Of a stretch of 64,000 nucleotides of DNA, positions 7,213-16,932 are shown piece after piece. The notes under the pieces were generated by a model that was not told where the DNA came from, ran no database searches, and saw nothing but the letters and a program-made list of their open reading frames with translations. The DNA is from Lachnoclostridium sp. UBA5725 (GTDB taxonomy: Bacteria; Bacillota; Clostridia; Lachnospirales; Lachnospiraceae). The translations under genes were made by a program, and so were the position numbers. The DNA is taken from contig DIGJ01000010.1 of assembly GCA_002419585.1 (NCBI GenBank), positions 62,001 to 126,000 of the forward strand. The letters are read 5' to 3'. How positions within the stretch are numbered: the stretch's first letter is position 1; each line of letters begins with the position of its first letter.

Positions 7213-8220
7213 ATGCTAGACGGAAAAAAGATATTATATAGCGGAATGCAGGCAACAGGAACACTAACCCTTGGAAATTATTTGGGTGCTTTGAAGAACT
7301 GGGTTTCATTGAATGAAGAATATGAGTGTATTTATGGAGTTATGGATTTACATTCCTTAACTTTGAGACAAGAACCTGCCCAGTTTCGTAAAAATGCAAG
7401 AGCATTATATGCATTGTATGTTGCCGCGGGGTTAGATCCGGAAAAGAATTGTATTTACTATCAGTCGCATGTTTCAGGTCATGCAGAGCTTTCATGGATT
7501 CTTAACTGTTTTACTTATATGGGTGAATTAAACCGTATGACACAGTTTAAAGACAAATCAACAAAGCATGCGGATAATATAAATGCAGGACTTTACACCT
7601 ATCCTGTACTTATGGCTGCTGATATTTTATTATATCAAGCGGATGTTGTGCCGGTTGGAATTGATCAAAAGCAACACCTTGAGATATGCCGTGATATTGC
7701 AGAACGGTTTAATAATATATATGGCGATGTATTTACCATACCAGAACCATACATTGGAAAAGTTGGCGCAAAAATCATGAGTTTGCAAGAACCAGAGAAA
7801 AAAATGTCAAAATCGGACGAAAATTTAAATGCTACCATTTTACTTCTTGACGATACGGATACGATTATTCGTAAATTTAAAAGAGCAGTAACCGATTCGG
7901 ATAACGCAGTCCGTTATGATAGTGAGAATAAACCGGGTATTAGTAATCTAATCGATATTTATCGTGCAACAACAGGAAAGACAAAGGAAGAAATCGAACG
8001 TGAATTTGACGGTAGAGGGTATGGGGACTTTAAACTAGCCGTTGGGGAAGCAGTTGCAGATTTATTAAAACCAATGCATTCTCGTTTCGATGAATTGATG
8101 AAAGATAAATCTTATATTGAAGCAATGATAAAAATGAATGATGAAAAAGCAGAGTATTATGCTAAAAAGACATTAAGAAAAGTTCAGAAAAAAGTTGGAT
8201 TAACTGAAAGAATACGTTAG
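7213..8220 (+). CDS. trpS: tryptophan-tRNA ligase
   Basis: A complete class I aminoacyl-tRNA synthetase of 335 residues that charges tRNA-Trp. The HIGH-equivalent is in TGTLTLGNYLGAL (near residue 20) and KMSKS is at residues 197-201, with the Trp-specific segments VMDLHSLT and LMAADILLYQADVVPVGIDQ between them. It is preceded by a GAGAGGAAA ribosome site. The 130-bp upstream gap shows no T-box (no specifier loop or NNTGGNACCGCG-like antiterminator), so expression is probably constitutive or controlled otherwise. Confidence 0.95.
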   Translation: MLDGKKILYSGMQATGTLTLGNYLGALKNWVSLNEEYECIYGVMDLHSLTLRQEPAQFRKNARALYALYVAAGLDPEKNCIYYQSHVSGHAELSWILNCFTYMGELNRMTQFKDKSTKHADNINAGLYTYPVLMAADILLYQADVVPVGIDQKQHLEICRDIAERFNNIYGDVFTIPEPYIGKVGAKIMSLQEPEKKMSKSDENLNATILLLDDTDTIIRKFKRAVTDSDNAVRYDSENKPGISNLIDIYRATTGKTKEEIEREFDGRGYGDFKLAVGEAVADLLKPMHSRFDELMKDKSYIEAMIKMNDEKAEYYAKKTLRKVQKKVGLTERIR

Positions 8221-8334
8221 TTATTTACTTGTGATAAGTATGTTACAGTAGGAGACAAAGCAATTCTGATTTAGTTATAGAATGAATGTAGAGAAGATTG
8301 CCCGGCCTAATTTTAGAAGGAATGGAGAAAAAAT

Positions 8335-9165
8335 ATGTTTAGTGAAAGACAAAAAAAGATAGCTGTGATTAACGACATTTCCGGTTATGGACGTTGTTCG
8401 ATTACTGTATCGCTACCAATTATTTCACATATGAAAATCCAATGTTGTCCATTACCAACTTCTATTTTTTCAAACCATACTGGATATGAGACTTTTTTCT
8501 TTGATGACTACACCGATAAAATGCCAAAATACATCGAAAACTGGAAGAAGCTTGGATTAAAATTTGATGGGATTACATCAGGATTTTTAGGCTCAAAGAG
8601 GCAAATACAAATGGTGGAGTCTTTTATAAAGGAGTTTCGCAATGAAAATGCGAAAATTATTATTGATCCAGTTATGGGAGAAGACGGAAGAGCTTATACC
8701 ACCTATACCAAAGAAATGTGTGAAGAAATGAAAAAATTGGTGGCATATGCAGATATTATAACTCCCAATGTAACGGAATGTTGTATGCTTACCAATACTC
8801 CATACAAAGAAAGTGGTTGGAAACAAAAAGAATTTTATGATATGGCGGAAAAGCTGATCCAAATGGGCTCAAAAAAGGTAGCGATTTCTGGCATAAAAAT
8901 GGGTGATTTCATTGGAAATGTAGTTTACGAGCATGGAAGGAATCCAAAGATTGTTAAAGTAAAACGTGTAGGTAAAGAACGGGCGGGAACCGGCGATATA
9001 TATGCAGCGATTTTGGCAGCAGATTGTGTCAATGAAGTTGACTTTGAGACTTCGGTACGAAAGGCTGCATACTTTATCAAAGATTGCATTTCAATTACTG
9101 AAAAATACAATACACCAAAGGAAGACGGTGTTTGTTTTGAAGAAATTCTTTACCGTCTAAAATAG
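8335..9165 (+). CDS. pdxY: pyridoxal/pyridoxamine kinase (ribokinase superfamily)
   Basis: A 276-residue PfkB/ribokinase-fold kinase that phosphorylates pyridoxal, pyridoxine or pyridoxamine with ATP in the PLP salvage pathway. Marks are NDISGYGRCSI at the N-terminus (substrate site), DPVMGEDG, ITPNVTE and the anion-hole/catalytic motif RAGTGDIYAAIL near residue 220. The GTGD aspartate is the catalytic base and is intact. PdxY and PdxK cannot be told apart confidently by eye; the N-terminal SGYGRCS and length fit the Firmicute pyridoxamine kinase group. It ends 67 bp before the pel operon, separated by a hairpin terminator. Confidence 0.88.
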   Translation: MFSERQKKIAVINDISGYGRCSITVSLPIISHMKIQCCPLPTSIFSNHTGYETFFFDDYTDKMPKYIENWKKLGLKFDGITSGFLGSKRQIQMVESFIKEFRNENAKIIIDPVMGEDGRAYTTYTKEMCEEMKKLVAYADIITPNVTECCMLTNTPYKESGWKQKEFYDMAEKLIQMGSKKVAISGIKMGDFIGNVVYEHGRNPKIVKVKRVGKERAGTGDIYAAILAADCVNEVDFETSVRKAAYFIKDCISITEKYNTPKEDGVCFEEILYRLK

Positions 9166-9173
9166 AAATTTAG

Positions 9174-9202
9174 CATCGTGAAAGATTCACGGTGTTATTT
9201 TT
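9174..9202 (+). terminator. probable terminator between pdxY and the pel operon
   Basis: CATCGTGAA (9174-9182) pairs with TTCACGGTG (9186-9194) around AGA, followed by TTATTTTT. Only ~30 bp remain before pelD, and no promoter is obvious there, so some read-through from pdxY may feed the pel operon. Confidence 0.6.
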
Positions 9203-9232
9203 GCGAAAGAGGAAAATTTCAGGGGATAACGA

Positions 9233-11314
9233 ATGGATATTTTATTTACAGGCAATTTAATGCCTTTGTCAAATTCATTTTTTAAAGAATTAGATCGTAA
9301 TCTAAAACTTGTGGTTTGTGGTAAAAGTTTGATTACCGATTATCAAAGTAAGAATGTGAATCCATATGATTATAACGAAGATGAACTCGAAAATTTATTT
9401 CGGTCGTTTAATTTTGAAACGGTTGTATATTTTTCCAAAGCATTGGATGGTACAAAGAAAGTTTTTGATGAACTGGAAAGTCTAGAAAATGTTTTATATC
9501 TATGCAAACAATATAAAGTTTTTAATTTTATATATGTAAATACCAATGATTTGGCGGAAACTGAAAATATAAATAAAGAAAGTAGTCGCTATATTCTTTT
9601 AAATGCCTGTGAACATTTATGTAAGATTGCATATGAAGAAAAATCCATTCATGTATCAATTGTACGAGTTCCTTATCTTTACAACATGGAACAAGATGGT
9701 ACGCATCTTGCAACATGGATCAAAACAGCTGTAATCGAAAATAAACTTAAGCTACCCGGGAAATCAGAGAATATCGTGAGTTTTCTATGGGATGAAGATT
9801 TGGCACGATTGATTGATCGTATGATTGATGAACCATATCAAGGGTACCTGGAAATGAATGTAACCGGAGCAGAGAGCTTGAGTTTTTTTGGGTTGGCAGA
9901 AAAGTTTATACTGCAAAATCCGAATCTGAAAATAAGCTATAAGGAACATGAGGTCGCAATTCCCAATGCAATGATGAACAAAAATGCAAGATCAGAATTT
10001 GGCTGGTTTCCTATGGGTGATTTTTCAGAACAATTAGCAAAAATGATAACGCAGGAGAAGGCTTTAAATATACAAAAAAAGCGAAAAAAATTACTTTCAA
10101 ATTACCCAAAGCTGAAAAATCTATTTATTACTGCAGCTGAAATGATTGTATTATTTGTATTGGTTGAGTTTTTAGATGCAAAAATTAGTGATAATCCATT
10201 CCTTAATTTTATAGATTATCGTATGTTGTTTGTGGTTATATTAGGCGCAACAAGGGGATTAAACGTTGGAATTGTTGCTGCAGCACTGGCAAGTTTTAGC
10301 TTTGTATCCAACAGTCTTACCAACATGAATTGGCAAATTATTTTCTACAACACACAAAACTGGCTCCCTTTTGCAACTTATTTCTTGATTGGAGCAGTGT
10401 CAGGTTATACAAGAGATAAAATTGAAGATACGATTCGTTTCTTGAAAGAGGAGCAAGTAATTTTGGAAAAGAAATATGTATTTCTAAATGAGCTTTATGT
10501 TAAAACGCTTGATAACAAAGAGGAATTTAGCAGCCAGATTATGAAATACAAGGATAGTTATGGAAAGATATATGCAGTTGTGAAAAAGCTGGCAGCTACT
10601 TTGCCAGAGCAGGTTTTCTATGAAGCGATTAATGTATTAGAAAATATAATGGAAAATGAGTATGTTGCAATCTATACCGTGGAAAAAGGCAGTGATTTTG
10701 CAAGGCTAAATGTATGTTCGAGGTCATTAAACGAAAAACTTTCAAAATCCATGCGATTATCGGATTACAGTGAGTTAAACAGTGCAGTGCGTAATCGTGA
10801 AACATGGGTTAATATTGCTTGTATTCCGGAATACCCAGCATATGCTTGCCCAATTTTTCGAGAAGAAAAATTAGTGGGACTGATTACTATATATCATGTT
10901 TCTGATCATCAATTATGCCAGGAATACCGTAATAAAATCAGTATTGTCTCTGGCTTGATTCAAGAATTCTTGGTACGAGCGATTGAACGTAGTGAATTAA
11001 TCGAACGTGATACCATGATTAAAGATACAAAAATCATGAAACAGGAGTACTTTAGTGAAATCGTAGCGGTGAAGAAACAAATGAAGGAAAAGAAGTTTTC
11101 TGAATATGTCATGGTTCGTATAAAACGACGCGAAGAATCTTTACAAGAACTCAGTAATAAAATTGTCCACTTATTGCGAAATAATGATGTTGTTGGGCAG
11201 GGGGATGATGGTGAAATTTATATTATGCTTTCACAGACGAATGCAAAATATATCTCAATTATTGAAAATCGTATGAGAGAAAACAGTATTTATTTTGACA
11301 TAGTAAATCCGTAA
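9233..11314 (+). CDS. pelD: PelD-like c-di-GMP receptor with N-terminal SDR-like domain
   Basis: This 693-residue protein has an N-terminal SDR/epimerase-like domain (~1-275), three or more membrane segments (~297-315, 330-360, 377-392), a coiled coil, a GAF domain (~455-590) and a C-terminal degenerate GGDEF domain. In Pel systems PelD is the inner-membrane receptor that binds c-di-GMP and activates the PelF synthase with PelE and PelG. The I-site RxxD is present as R649-N-N-D652, five residues before GDDGE, which replaces GGDEF, so it should bind but not make c-di-GMP. The SDR-like part lacks a clear GxxGxxG and has Tyr120-xxx-Asn in place of YxxxK, so it is probably not catalytic. First gene of the operon. 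Confidence 0.85.
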   Translation: MDILFTGNLMPLSNSFFKELDRNLKLVVCGKSLITDYQSKNVNPYDYNEDELENLFRSFNFETVVYFSKALDGTKKVFDELESLENVLYLCKQYKVFNFIYVNTNDLAETENINKESSRYILLNACEHLCKIAYEEKSIHVSIVRVPYLYNMEQDGTHLATWIKTAVIENKLKLPGKSENIVSFLWDEDLARLIDRMIDEPYQGYLEMNVTGAESLSFFGLAEKFILQNPNLKISYKEHEVAIPNAMMNKNARSEFGWFPMGDFSEQLAKMITQEKALNIQKKRKKLLSNYPKLKNLFITAAEMIVLFVLVEFLDAKISDNPFLNFIDYRMLFVVILGATRGLNVGIVAAALASFSFVSNSLTNMNWQIIFYNTQNWLPFATYFLIGAVSGYTRDKIEDTIRFLKEEQVILEKKYVFLNELYVKTLDNKEEFSSQIMKYKDSYGKIYAVVKKLAATLPEQVFYEAINVLENIMENEYVAIYTVEKGSDFARLNVCSRSLNEKLSKSMRLSDYSELNSAVRNRETWVNIACIPEYPAYACPIFREEKLVGLITIYHVSDHQLCQEYRNKISIVSGLIQEFLVRAIERSELIERDTMIKDTKIMKQEYFSEIVAVKKQMKEKKFSEYVMVRIKRREESLQELSNKIVHLLRNNDVVGQGDDGEIYIMLSQTNAKYISIIENRMRENSIYFDIVNP

Positions 11315-11332
11315 TAGAAGGGCGGTTTCAGC

Positions 11333-12229
11333 ATGTGTTGGATATTAATGGTATTACATATTGGTAATTGTCTATTTATTCATTATTTAAGAAAGACAGA
11401 TTGCTTAATCAGTCGTAATATGGTAATGCCTGTGGTCTGGTTTATTCCGATTTGGGGAACATTAATGGCAATTGCGGACGAATATACAGTACGTCAACGT
11501 GTAAATGCTTCAAAGGCATTTGAGATTGAAAGACTTGAACTGACCGATAAGAGATACCGTTCCATTGAAGTGGATTCTTCTGAAAATAATAAGATCACAG
11601 TTCCTTTGGAGGAAGCAATGCTTATTAATGATGCCAAGACCAGAAGAACTTTGATGTTAGACATCCTGCATAAAAATCCAAAGGAATACGTGGATTTATT
11701 GCAACGTGCAAGATTAAGTGAAGATGTGGAGCTTACTCATTATGCAACGACTACGATAATGGAAGTGCAAAGTGAATATGAAGCACTGATCCAGCAATGT
11801 GAGGCAGAAGTATCAAAAGAGCCAAATAGTGAAAAATTACTTCGAAAATACGCTAAAACAATCTATGCTTATATCAATAGTGGCTTAATTAGCGGGAATA
11901 TTTTATTCATTCAGCGAGTTGAATTAAGGCGCGTCTTGGAAAAGATTTTGGTACTTTGTCCGGATGATCATAGAAAGGTAATCCAATACATAGAAAACGA
12001 AATGGAACTAGATCCGAGTGAAAATCTTTTGACGAGATTGGAAGAGGCAAGTAAGAAGTGGCCGCAGGACGAAAAGATTTATATGCTTTTTGTCAATTAC
12101 TATTGCAAAACTGGACAAGGAAAAAAGATTCAGGAATTATTAGAACAGCTAACGCAGAATAAAGTATACCTTTCCAGAGAAGGAAAAGAATGGTATTCCT
12201 TTTGGAAAAGGGAGGAGGCTGAATCATGA
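11333..12229 (+). CDS. pelE: PelE-like membrane/TPR protein
   Basis: A 298-residue protein with two N-terminal membrane segments (~1-16 and ~28-48) and a cytoplasmic all-helical region with TPR-like repeats (~110-290; for example LSEDVELTHYATTTIMEVQS and AEVSKEPNSEKLLRKYAKTI). PelE is the TPR scaffold that links PelD to the synthase. Sequence similarity to proteobacterial PelE is low; the call rests on architecture plus its fixed position between pelD and the pelA-like gene. It starts 18 bp after pelD and overlaps the next gene by four bases (ATGA), showing translational coupling. Confidence 0.8.
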   Translation: MCWILMVLHIGNCLFIHYLRKTDCLISRNMVMPVVWFIPIWGTLMAIADEYTVRQRVNASKAFEIERLELTDKRYRSIEVDSSENNKITVPLEEAMLINDAKTRRTLMLDILHKNPKEYVDLLQRARLSEDVELTHYATTTIMEVQSEYEALIQQCEAEVSKEPNSEKLLRKYAKTIYAYINSGLISGNILFIQRVELRRVLEKILVLCPDDHRKVIQYIENEMELDPSENLLTRLEEASKKWPQDEKIYMLFVNYYCKTGQGKKIQELLEQLTQNKVYLSREGKEWYSFWKREEAES

Positions 12230-14040
12230 ATCGAAGATTACTTAGAATAGGCTGGCCAATCATTGGATTATTACTTTGTGGAATTGTTCTTTTTTTCGAA
12301 CGGCTTGGTGTTAAATATGATGATGCTGTGACTGCAACCAAATATTTAAACATTCAGGAAGAAGCCACCTATAGTGAAGAGGTAAAAGATGAGGCAGAAT
12401 GCCTTGTCATCACAGACTCTACGAACGAATTAAGCAATATGTACATGGAAGATATGACTTTTGTATTGGATGAAATGTGCGTTGCATATCATGTCGTAGA
12501 TGTATCGCAAAACAAGATTCCAGATTTGAAAGCCTATCGGAATGTGGTATTAACCATATCCAATCTGGCAGTCATAAAAGATGATTTACTCCGTATTACA
12601 GGATGGGTAGAAAAGGGCGGAAGCCTTATGAATACGCATACCTTTGATCTGAATTATTATTTTAAGGTGATCGAAGGGAAAATAGGAATTGTAGAAGATA
12701 CCAAAGAATATGCATCGATCGACGGAATACGAATATTAAATAATTTTATGATAGGTGGTAACAAAAGCTTTGAGTATAAGGAGGATTTAGAAGTATCCTT
12801 AAGCATTTATCTGGATAAATCTTGCAAAATCTATATTGAATCAAGAAATAATCACATCCCAATTCTTTGGGAGAGAGAGTATGGCAAGGGAAAGTTTGTC
12901 ATTATAAATCAGGAAGTTCATGGCAAGGTAGACAGGGGATGGCTTTGCGGCGCATATACACTTTTGCAGGATGTGGGAATCTATCCTGTTATTAATGCTT
13001 CTACTTTCTATATTGATGATTTTCCATCTCCTGAGCCACTTGGCGAAAATCGGTATGTTACAAGAGATTATAAAATGACTATTACGGATTTTTGGATGAA
13101 TATATGGTGGCCTGAATTAATCACATGGGAGAAAAAATACAATATCGTCTATACGGGAATGATTATTGAAACGTACTCAGATTTGATTAAGGGACCTTTT
13201 GACAGACAGACAGATACGCAACGTTTTACATTTTATGGAAATATGCTTTTGAACAATGGAGGAGAACTAGGTCTACATGGATATAATCATATTCCCCTTC
13301 GGTTAAAAGGAGTGGATGCTCCAAATAAGAATTACAAATTGTGGAAAACAAAGGAAGAAATGTCCGCAGCCTTAATGGAGCTAGAGGAGTTTTCATCCAG
13401 CTTGTTTCCAAAACAGAACTTATCAGTCTATGTGCCTCCTTCCGACTGCTTATCAGAAGCAGGACGTAAAATTTTGATAGAAACTCTGCCAAATATTAAA
13501 GTAATTGCCAGTCTATATCTTCCGGATGCGGAAGAAGATTCCTATACACAGGAATTTGAAGTAAGAGAGGATGGAATAGTAGAAACGCCTCGTATTACCT
13601 CTGGATATGAAGTAGATGATTTTATGAAGTTAATTGCGTATAATGAATTGAACTTTCATTATGTACAGTCACATTTCATTCATCCGGATGATGTTTTAGA
13701 TGAAGAGCGCGGAGCGCAGATTGGATGGAAAGAACTGAGTACAAAATTTGAATACTATTTAGCCTGGATTCATACTAGCGCTCCGAATATACGAAATGTG
13801 ACGGGAAGTCAAATGGGAGAAGCGGTCAAAGTATTTAAGGCACTCAGTATGAAAAAGAAATGGAACGATCATGAGCTCACAATTAAATTAGGAGGATTTT
13901 CCAAAGAAGCATATTTTATGTTACGCCTGAATGTGAAAGAGTTGGAACGAATTGAGGGTGCATCGTATGAACATATGACGGGGAATCTATACTTAATTCA
14001 TGCACAGTCCGATGAAATTCACATTGTTTGGGAGGAATAA
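12226..14040 (+). CDS. pelA: PelA-like DUF2194 polysaccharide deacetylase-type protein
   Basis: This 604-residue protein has an uncleaved signal anchor (residues ~8-25) and an extracellular body. Residues ~55-250 resemble a glutamine-amidotransferase-like domain; residues ~258-470 are a CE4-like deacetylase barrel with IDDF (Asp264/Asp265) and HGYNH (His351, His355), the metal-binding HxxxH of NodB domains, followed by YVPPS and SHFIHPDD. It corresponds to the deacetylase form of PelA found in Gram-positive pel clusters (pelDEA-DA-FG of Bacillus cereus), which lacks the glycoside hydrolase domain of proteobacterial PelA. Predicted role: remove acetyl groups from GalNAc/GlcNAc-rich Pel outside the membrane. 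A hydrolase candidate lies at the end of the operon (DUF4832). Confidence 0.82.
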   Translation: MNRRLLRIGWPIIGLLLCGIVLFFERLGVKYDDAVTATKYLNIQEEATYSEEVKDEAECLVITDSTNELSNMYMEDMTFVLDEMCVAYHVVDVSQNKIPDLKAYRNVVLTISNLAVIKDDLLRITGWVEKGGSLMNTHTFDLNYYFKVIEGKIGIVEDTKEYASIDGIRILNNFMIGGNKSFEYKEDLEVSLSIYLDKSCKIYIESRNNHIPILWEREYGKGKFVIINQEVHGKVDRGWLCGAYTLLQDVGIYPVINASTFYIDDFPSPEPLGENRYVTRDYKMTITDFWMNIWWPELITWEKKYNIVYTGMIIETYSDLIKGPFDRQTDTQRFTFYGNMLLNNGGELGLHGYNHIPLRLKGVDAPNKNYKLWKTKEEMSAALMELEEFSSSLFPKQNLSVYVPPSDCLSEAGRKILIETLPNIKVIASLYLPDAEEDSYTQEFEVREDGIVETPRITSGYEVDDFMKLIAYNELNFHYVQSHFIHPDDVLDEERGAQIGWKELSTKFEYYLAWIHTSAPNIRNVTGSQMGEAVKVFKALSMKKKWNDHELTIKLGGFSKEAYFMLRLNVKELERIEGASYEHMTGNLYLIHAQSDEIHIVWEE

Positions 14041-14043
14041 AAG

Positions 14044-15444
14044 GTGCGGGTTTGTTTGATTTTAGAGGGTAGTTATCCCTATGTATATGGCGGTGTATCA
14101 AACTGGACACATCAGTTTATACAAGCAATGCCAGAAATAGAGTTTGTATTATGGTGTATTGGAGCAAAAGCGGAGAATAAAGGAAAATATAAATATACTT
14201 TGCCGAAAAATGTGACGCAGGTTTATGAAGTTTTTCTTGATGATGCGCTTCGATTGCGTAACAAGAGAGGAAAAATACCGCGATTAAAAAAAGAAGAATT
14301 TATTCAACTTACGAATCTTTTGGAATGCAAGAATGTGGATTGGAGTATTTTATTTGATTTGTTTCAAAACAAAAAGATGAATCCAACTGCTCTTTTGATG
14401 AGTGCAACATTTATGAAGGCACTCGTAAATTTGTGTAAGGAAAAGTATCCGTTTGTTCCCTTTGCAGATTTGTTTCATACCTTTCGATCCATGATATTGC
14501 CGGAACTTCATATATTGACAAGTGAAGTTCCAAAGGCAGATATTTATCATGCGACCGCGACAGGATACAGTGGATTACTTGGAAGTCTAGCAAAATGGAA
14601 ATATGAAAAGAAGTTCATTTTAACAGAGCATGGTATCTATACGAGAGAACGAGAAGAAGAGTTGCTACGTGCAAAATGGGTAGCGCCTTGCTTTAAGCAA
14701 CAGTGGATTGACTTATTTTATAATTTTTCAAATTGTGCATATTCTCATGCAGACGTGATTACAGCGCTGTTTGAACGCGCGAACAATATCCAAGCAGAAC
14801 TGGGTGCCGATCCCAAAAAACTCAGGGCGTTTGCAAATGGTGTTCATTATGATCGATTTTGCGATATTCCGATAAAGGAGGAGAACGGGCATATCGATAT
14901 CGGTGCAGTTGTTCGGATTGCCAAAATTAAAGACATTAAAACATTGATATATGCGTTTGCAGAATTAAAAGTGGAATGTGCCAATGCCAGACTTCATATT
15001 CTAGGTGACGTGGATGATGAGGTCTATTATGAAGAGTGTAAAAGACTTGTGGAGCAGCTCCACATAGAAGATGTTTTTTTTACTGGAGTTGTTAATGTTA
15101 TTGATTATATGAAGGACTTGGATTTTACAGTGCTTTCAAGTATTTCAGAAGGCCAACCGCTATCTGTTTTAGAATCTTTTGCTGCAAGGCGTCCCTGTGT
15201 AACGACAGATGTTGGATGTTGCAGGGAACTTTTAGAAGGAAATGGGGAGGATAACCTTGGCAAAGCAGGCATTTGCATTCCTCCAATGCATAAAGAAGAG
15301 TTGGAACGAGCAATGTACCGTTTAAGCATTGATGAGACTATGAGAAAGCAAATGGGAGAGATTGGTCAAAAGCGAGTGAAGCAATATTATATGCATGAGA
15401 TAAGTATGAATCGTTACAGGAAACTGTATTATGAGGAGAAATAG
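14044..15444 (+). CDS. pelF: PelF glycosyltransferase (GT4), Pel polymer synthase
   Basis: A 466-residue cytosolic GT-B transferase that polymerises Pel, using UDP-GalNAc in characterised systems. The N-terminal CLILEGSYPYVYGGVSNWTH is diagnostic of PelF, TEHGIYTREREEE is the second PelF block, and the nucleotide-sugar site is in ISEGQPLSVLESFAARRPCV (Glu-x7-Glu type). It starts with GTG three bases after the pelA-like gene, with GGAGG nine bases upstream, and abuts pelG. PelF acts with the PelD-PelE-PelG membrane complex, so activity should depend on c-di-GMP bound to PelD. Confidence 0.93.
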   Translation: MRVCLILEGSYPYVYGGVSNWTHQFIQAMPEIEFVLWCIGAKAENKGKYKYTLPKNVTQVYEVFLDDALRLRNKRGKIPRLKKEEFIQLTNLLECKNVDWSILFDLFQNKKMNPTALLMSATFMKALVNLCKEKYPFVPFADLFHTFRSMILPELHILTSEVPKADIYHATATGYSGLLGSLAKWKYEKKFILTEHGIYTREREEELLRAKWVAPCFKQQWIDLFYNFSNCAYSHADVITALFERANNIQAELGADPKKLRAFANGVHYDRFCDIPIKEENGHIDIGAVVRIAKIKDIKTLIYAFAELKVECANARLHILGDVDDEVYYEECKRLVEQLHIEDVFFTGVVNVIDYMKDLDFTVLSSISEGQPLSVLESFAARRPCVTTDVGCCRELLEGNGEDNLGKAGICIPPMHKEELERAMYRLSIDETMRKQMGEIGQKRVKQYYMHEISMNRYRKLYYEEK

Positions 15445-16932
15445 ATGGCAGGAATAGGATTTGAATTAAAAAAGCTTTTTTCCAAAAAAGGATTGTTTGC
15501 GATTCTTCGAGCATATGGCTATGCAGGAATTGTTTGTTCAGGGCCAATGATTTTAGGAATTGTATTGATTTTAGGAATACATATCTTGTCGATGATTGGA
15601 GGAGCATCTGAAAACACACAAAATCTTTTGAATGCAATGATTACCTATACCTTGTTTTATTCTCTTTTTGTATCAAATTTGTTTTCGATGATTACAACAA
15701 GATACACAGCAGATTGCATGTATATGGGAAAAAATGCACATGTATTACCAAGCTTTTATGGAAGTATATCAATAATGCTGGTTTTTGGCTGCATTACATA
15801 TGCTATTTTTCTTTGTAATGCGGGTATTCAACCCATTTATCAGATATTATGCTTGACGTTGTTTGGTGAATTAATTATTGTATGGACAGAAATTACCTAT
15901 CTGTCTGCGGTAAAGGACTACAAAGGGATTCTTTGGACTTTTTTCGTCGCTCTATTAGTGGCTCTATTCATTGGATATCTACTGATGATTAACAAAATGC
16001 CAGTAGTCGTTTCATTGCTTTCCATCATTTGTATTGGATATGGAATTATGATGGTCTGGTATTATTACCTTCTAGTTGAATATTTTCCTCAAGGAAAGGT
16101 TAGTTCATTTTACTTTTTGAAATGGTTCGACAAGTACCCAAGCCTTACATTCTTAGGATTATTTATGTCAGCTGGACTATTTATACACCTGATTTTAATG
16201 TGGTTTAGTCCAATTGGTATAAAGATACAGGGACTTTTTTATGGAGCTCCGTCGTATGATGTTCCAGCGTTATTTGCTTTTTTATCGACCTTAATAACTA
16301 CCATAAATTTTGTTACTAGTGTAGAAGTCAATTTTTATCCAAAGTATAAAAATTATTTTGGCCTATTTAATTTCGGAGGATCCCTGACCGATATACAGCA
16401 AGCCGAGGTGGAGATGAAAGTCACGTTGCAAAATGAGATGGAATATACCTTTACCAAACAGTTTTTTGTCACACTTATCTTTATTATTGTTGGTTCGATC
16501 TTTTTACCGCTGTTGCCACTTGGATTTACCGACCAGACTCTCGGAATTTATCGTGTTTTATGCGTGGGGTATGCATTTTATGCAATTGGAAACAGTCTGA
16601 TGCTGATTACCCTCTATTTTTCCGATAATAAAGGAGCAAGTATAGCGGGTGGCTTATTTGCATTGGTAAGCTGTATTGGAACTTTGATTTTGCGCAGTGA
16701 AAGTAGTAAATATTATGGCTTTGGTTTTGTAGCTGGTGGTGTTGTGTTTACACTTTATTCATTGATACATTTATGGCGCTATTTAAAGAATCTAATGTAT
16801 CATGTGTTGAGCACACAGCCAATTGTGGCCGCGGACCGATGTACCGTGATAACAAAATGGAGCAATCGTTTTGAAGAAAGATATGAGCGCATGCAAAGGA
16901 AACAAAGTAGGAGGAACCAGTATGAAGAATAA
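15445..16932 (+). CDS. pelG: PelG exopolysaccharide exporter (MATE/Wzx-like)
   Basis: A 495-residue polytopic membrane protein with about 12 predicted helices. The N-terminal MAGIGFELKKLFSKKGLF and the following CSGPMILG are hallmarks of PelG, the polysaccharide transporter/synthase partner that moves nascent Pel across the cytoplasmic membrane. The ATG follows the pelF stop with no gap, its ribosome site lying inside pelF. The 3' end overlaps the start of the CotH gene by 11 bases. No pelB or pelC is present anywhere in the window, as expected for a cell without an outer membrane. Confidence 0.93.
   Translation: MAGIGFELKKLFSKKGLFAILRAYGYAGIVCSGPMILGIVLILGIHILSMIGGASENTQNLLNAMITYTLFYSLFVSNLFSMITTRYTADCMYMGKNAHVLPSFYGSISIMLVFGCITYAIFLCNAGIQPIYQILCLTLFGELIIVWTEITYLSAVKDYKGILWTFFVALLVALFIGYLLMINKMPVVVSLLSIICIGYGIMMVWYYYLLVEYFPQGKVSSFYFLKWFDKYPSLTFLGLFMSAGLFIHLILMWFSPIGIKIQGLFYGAPSYDVPALFAFLSTLITTINFVTSVEVNFYPKYKNYFGLFNFGGSLTDIQQAEVEMKVTLQNEMEYTFTKQFFVTLIFIIVGSIFLPLLPLGFTDQTLGIYRVLCVGYAFYAIGNSLMLITLYFSDNKGASIAGGLFALVSCIGTLILRSESSKYYGFGFVAGGVVFTLYSLIHLWRYLKNLMYHVLSTQPIVAADRCTVITKWSNRFEERYERMQRKQSRRNQYEE

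Noticed and set aside
9166..9232. c-di-GMP (GEMM) riboswitch before the pel operon
   Set aside because: The 67-bp gap holds only a hairpin terminator and lacks the GEMM core.
9233..10060. Active NAD-dependent epimerase domain in PelD
   Set aside because: The glycine motif is not clear and YxxxK is YxxxN, so catalysis is not supported.
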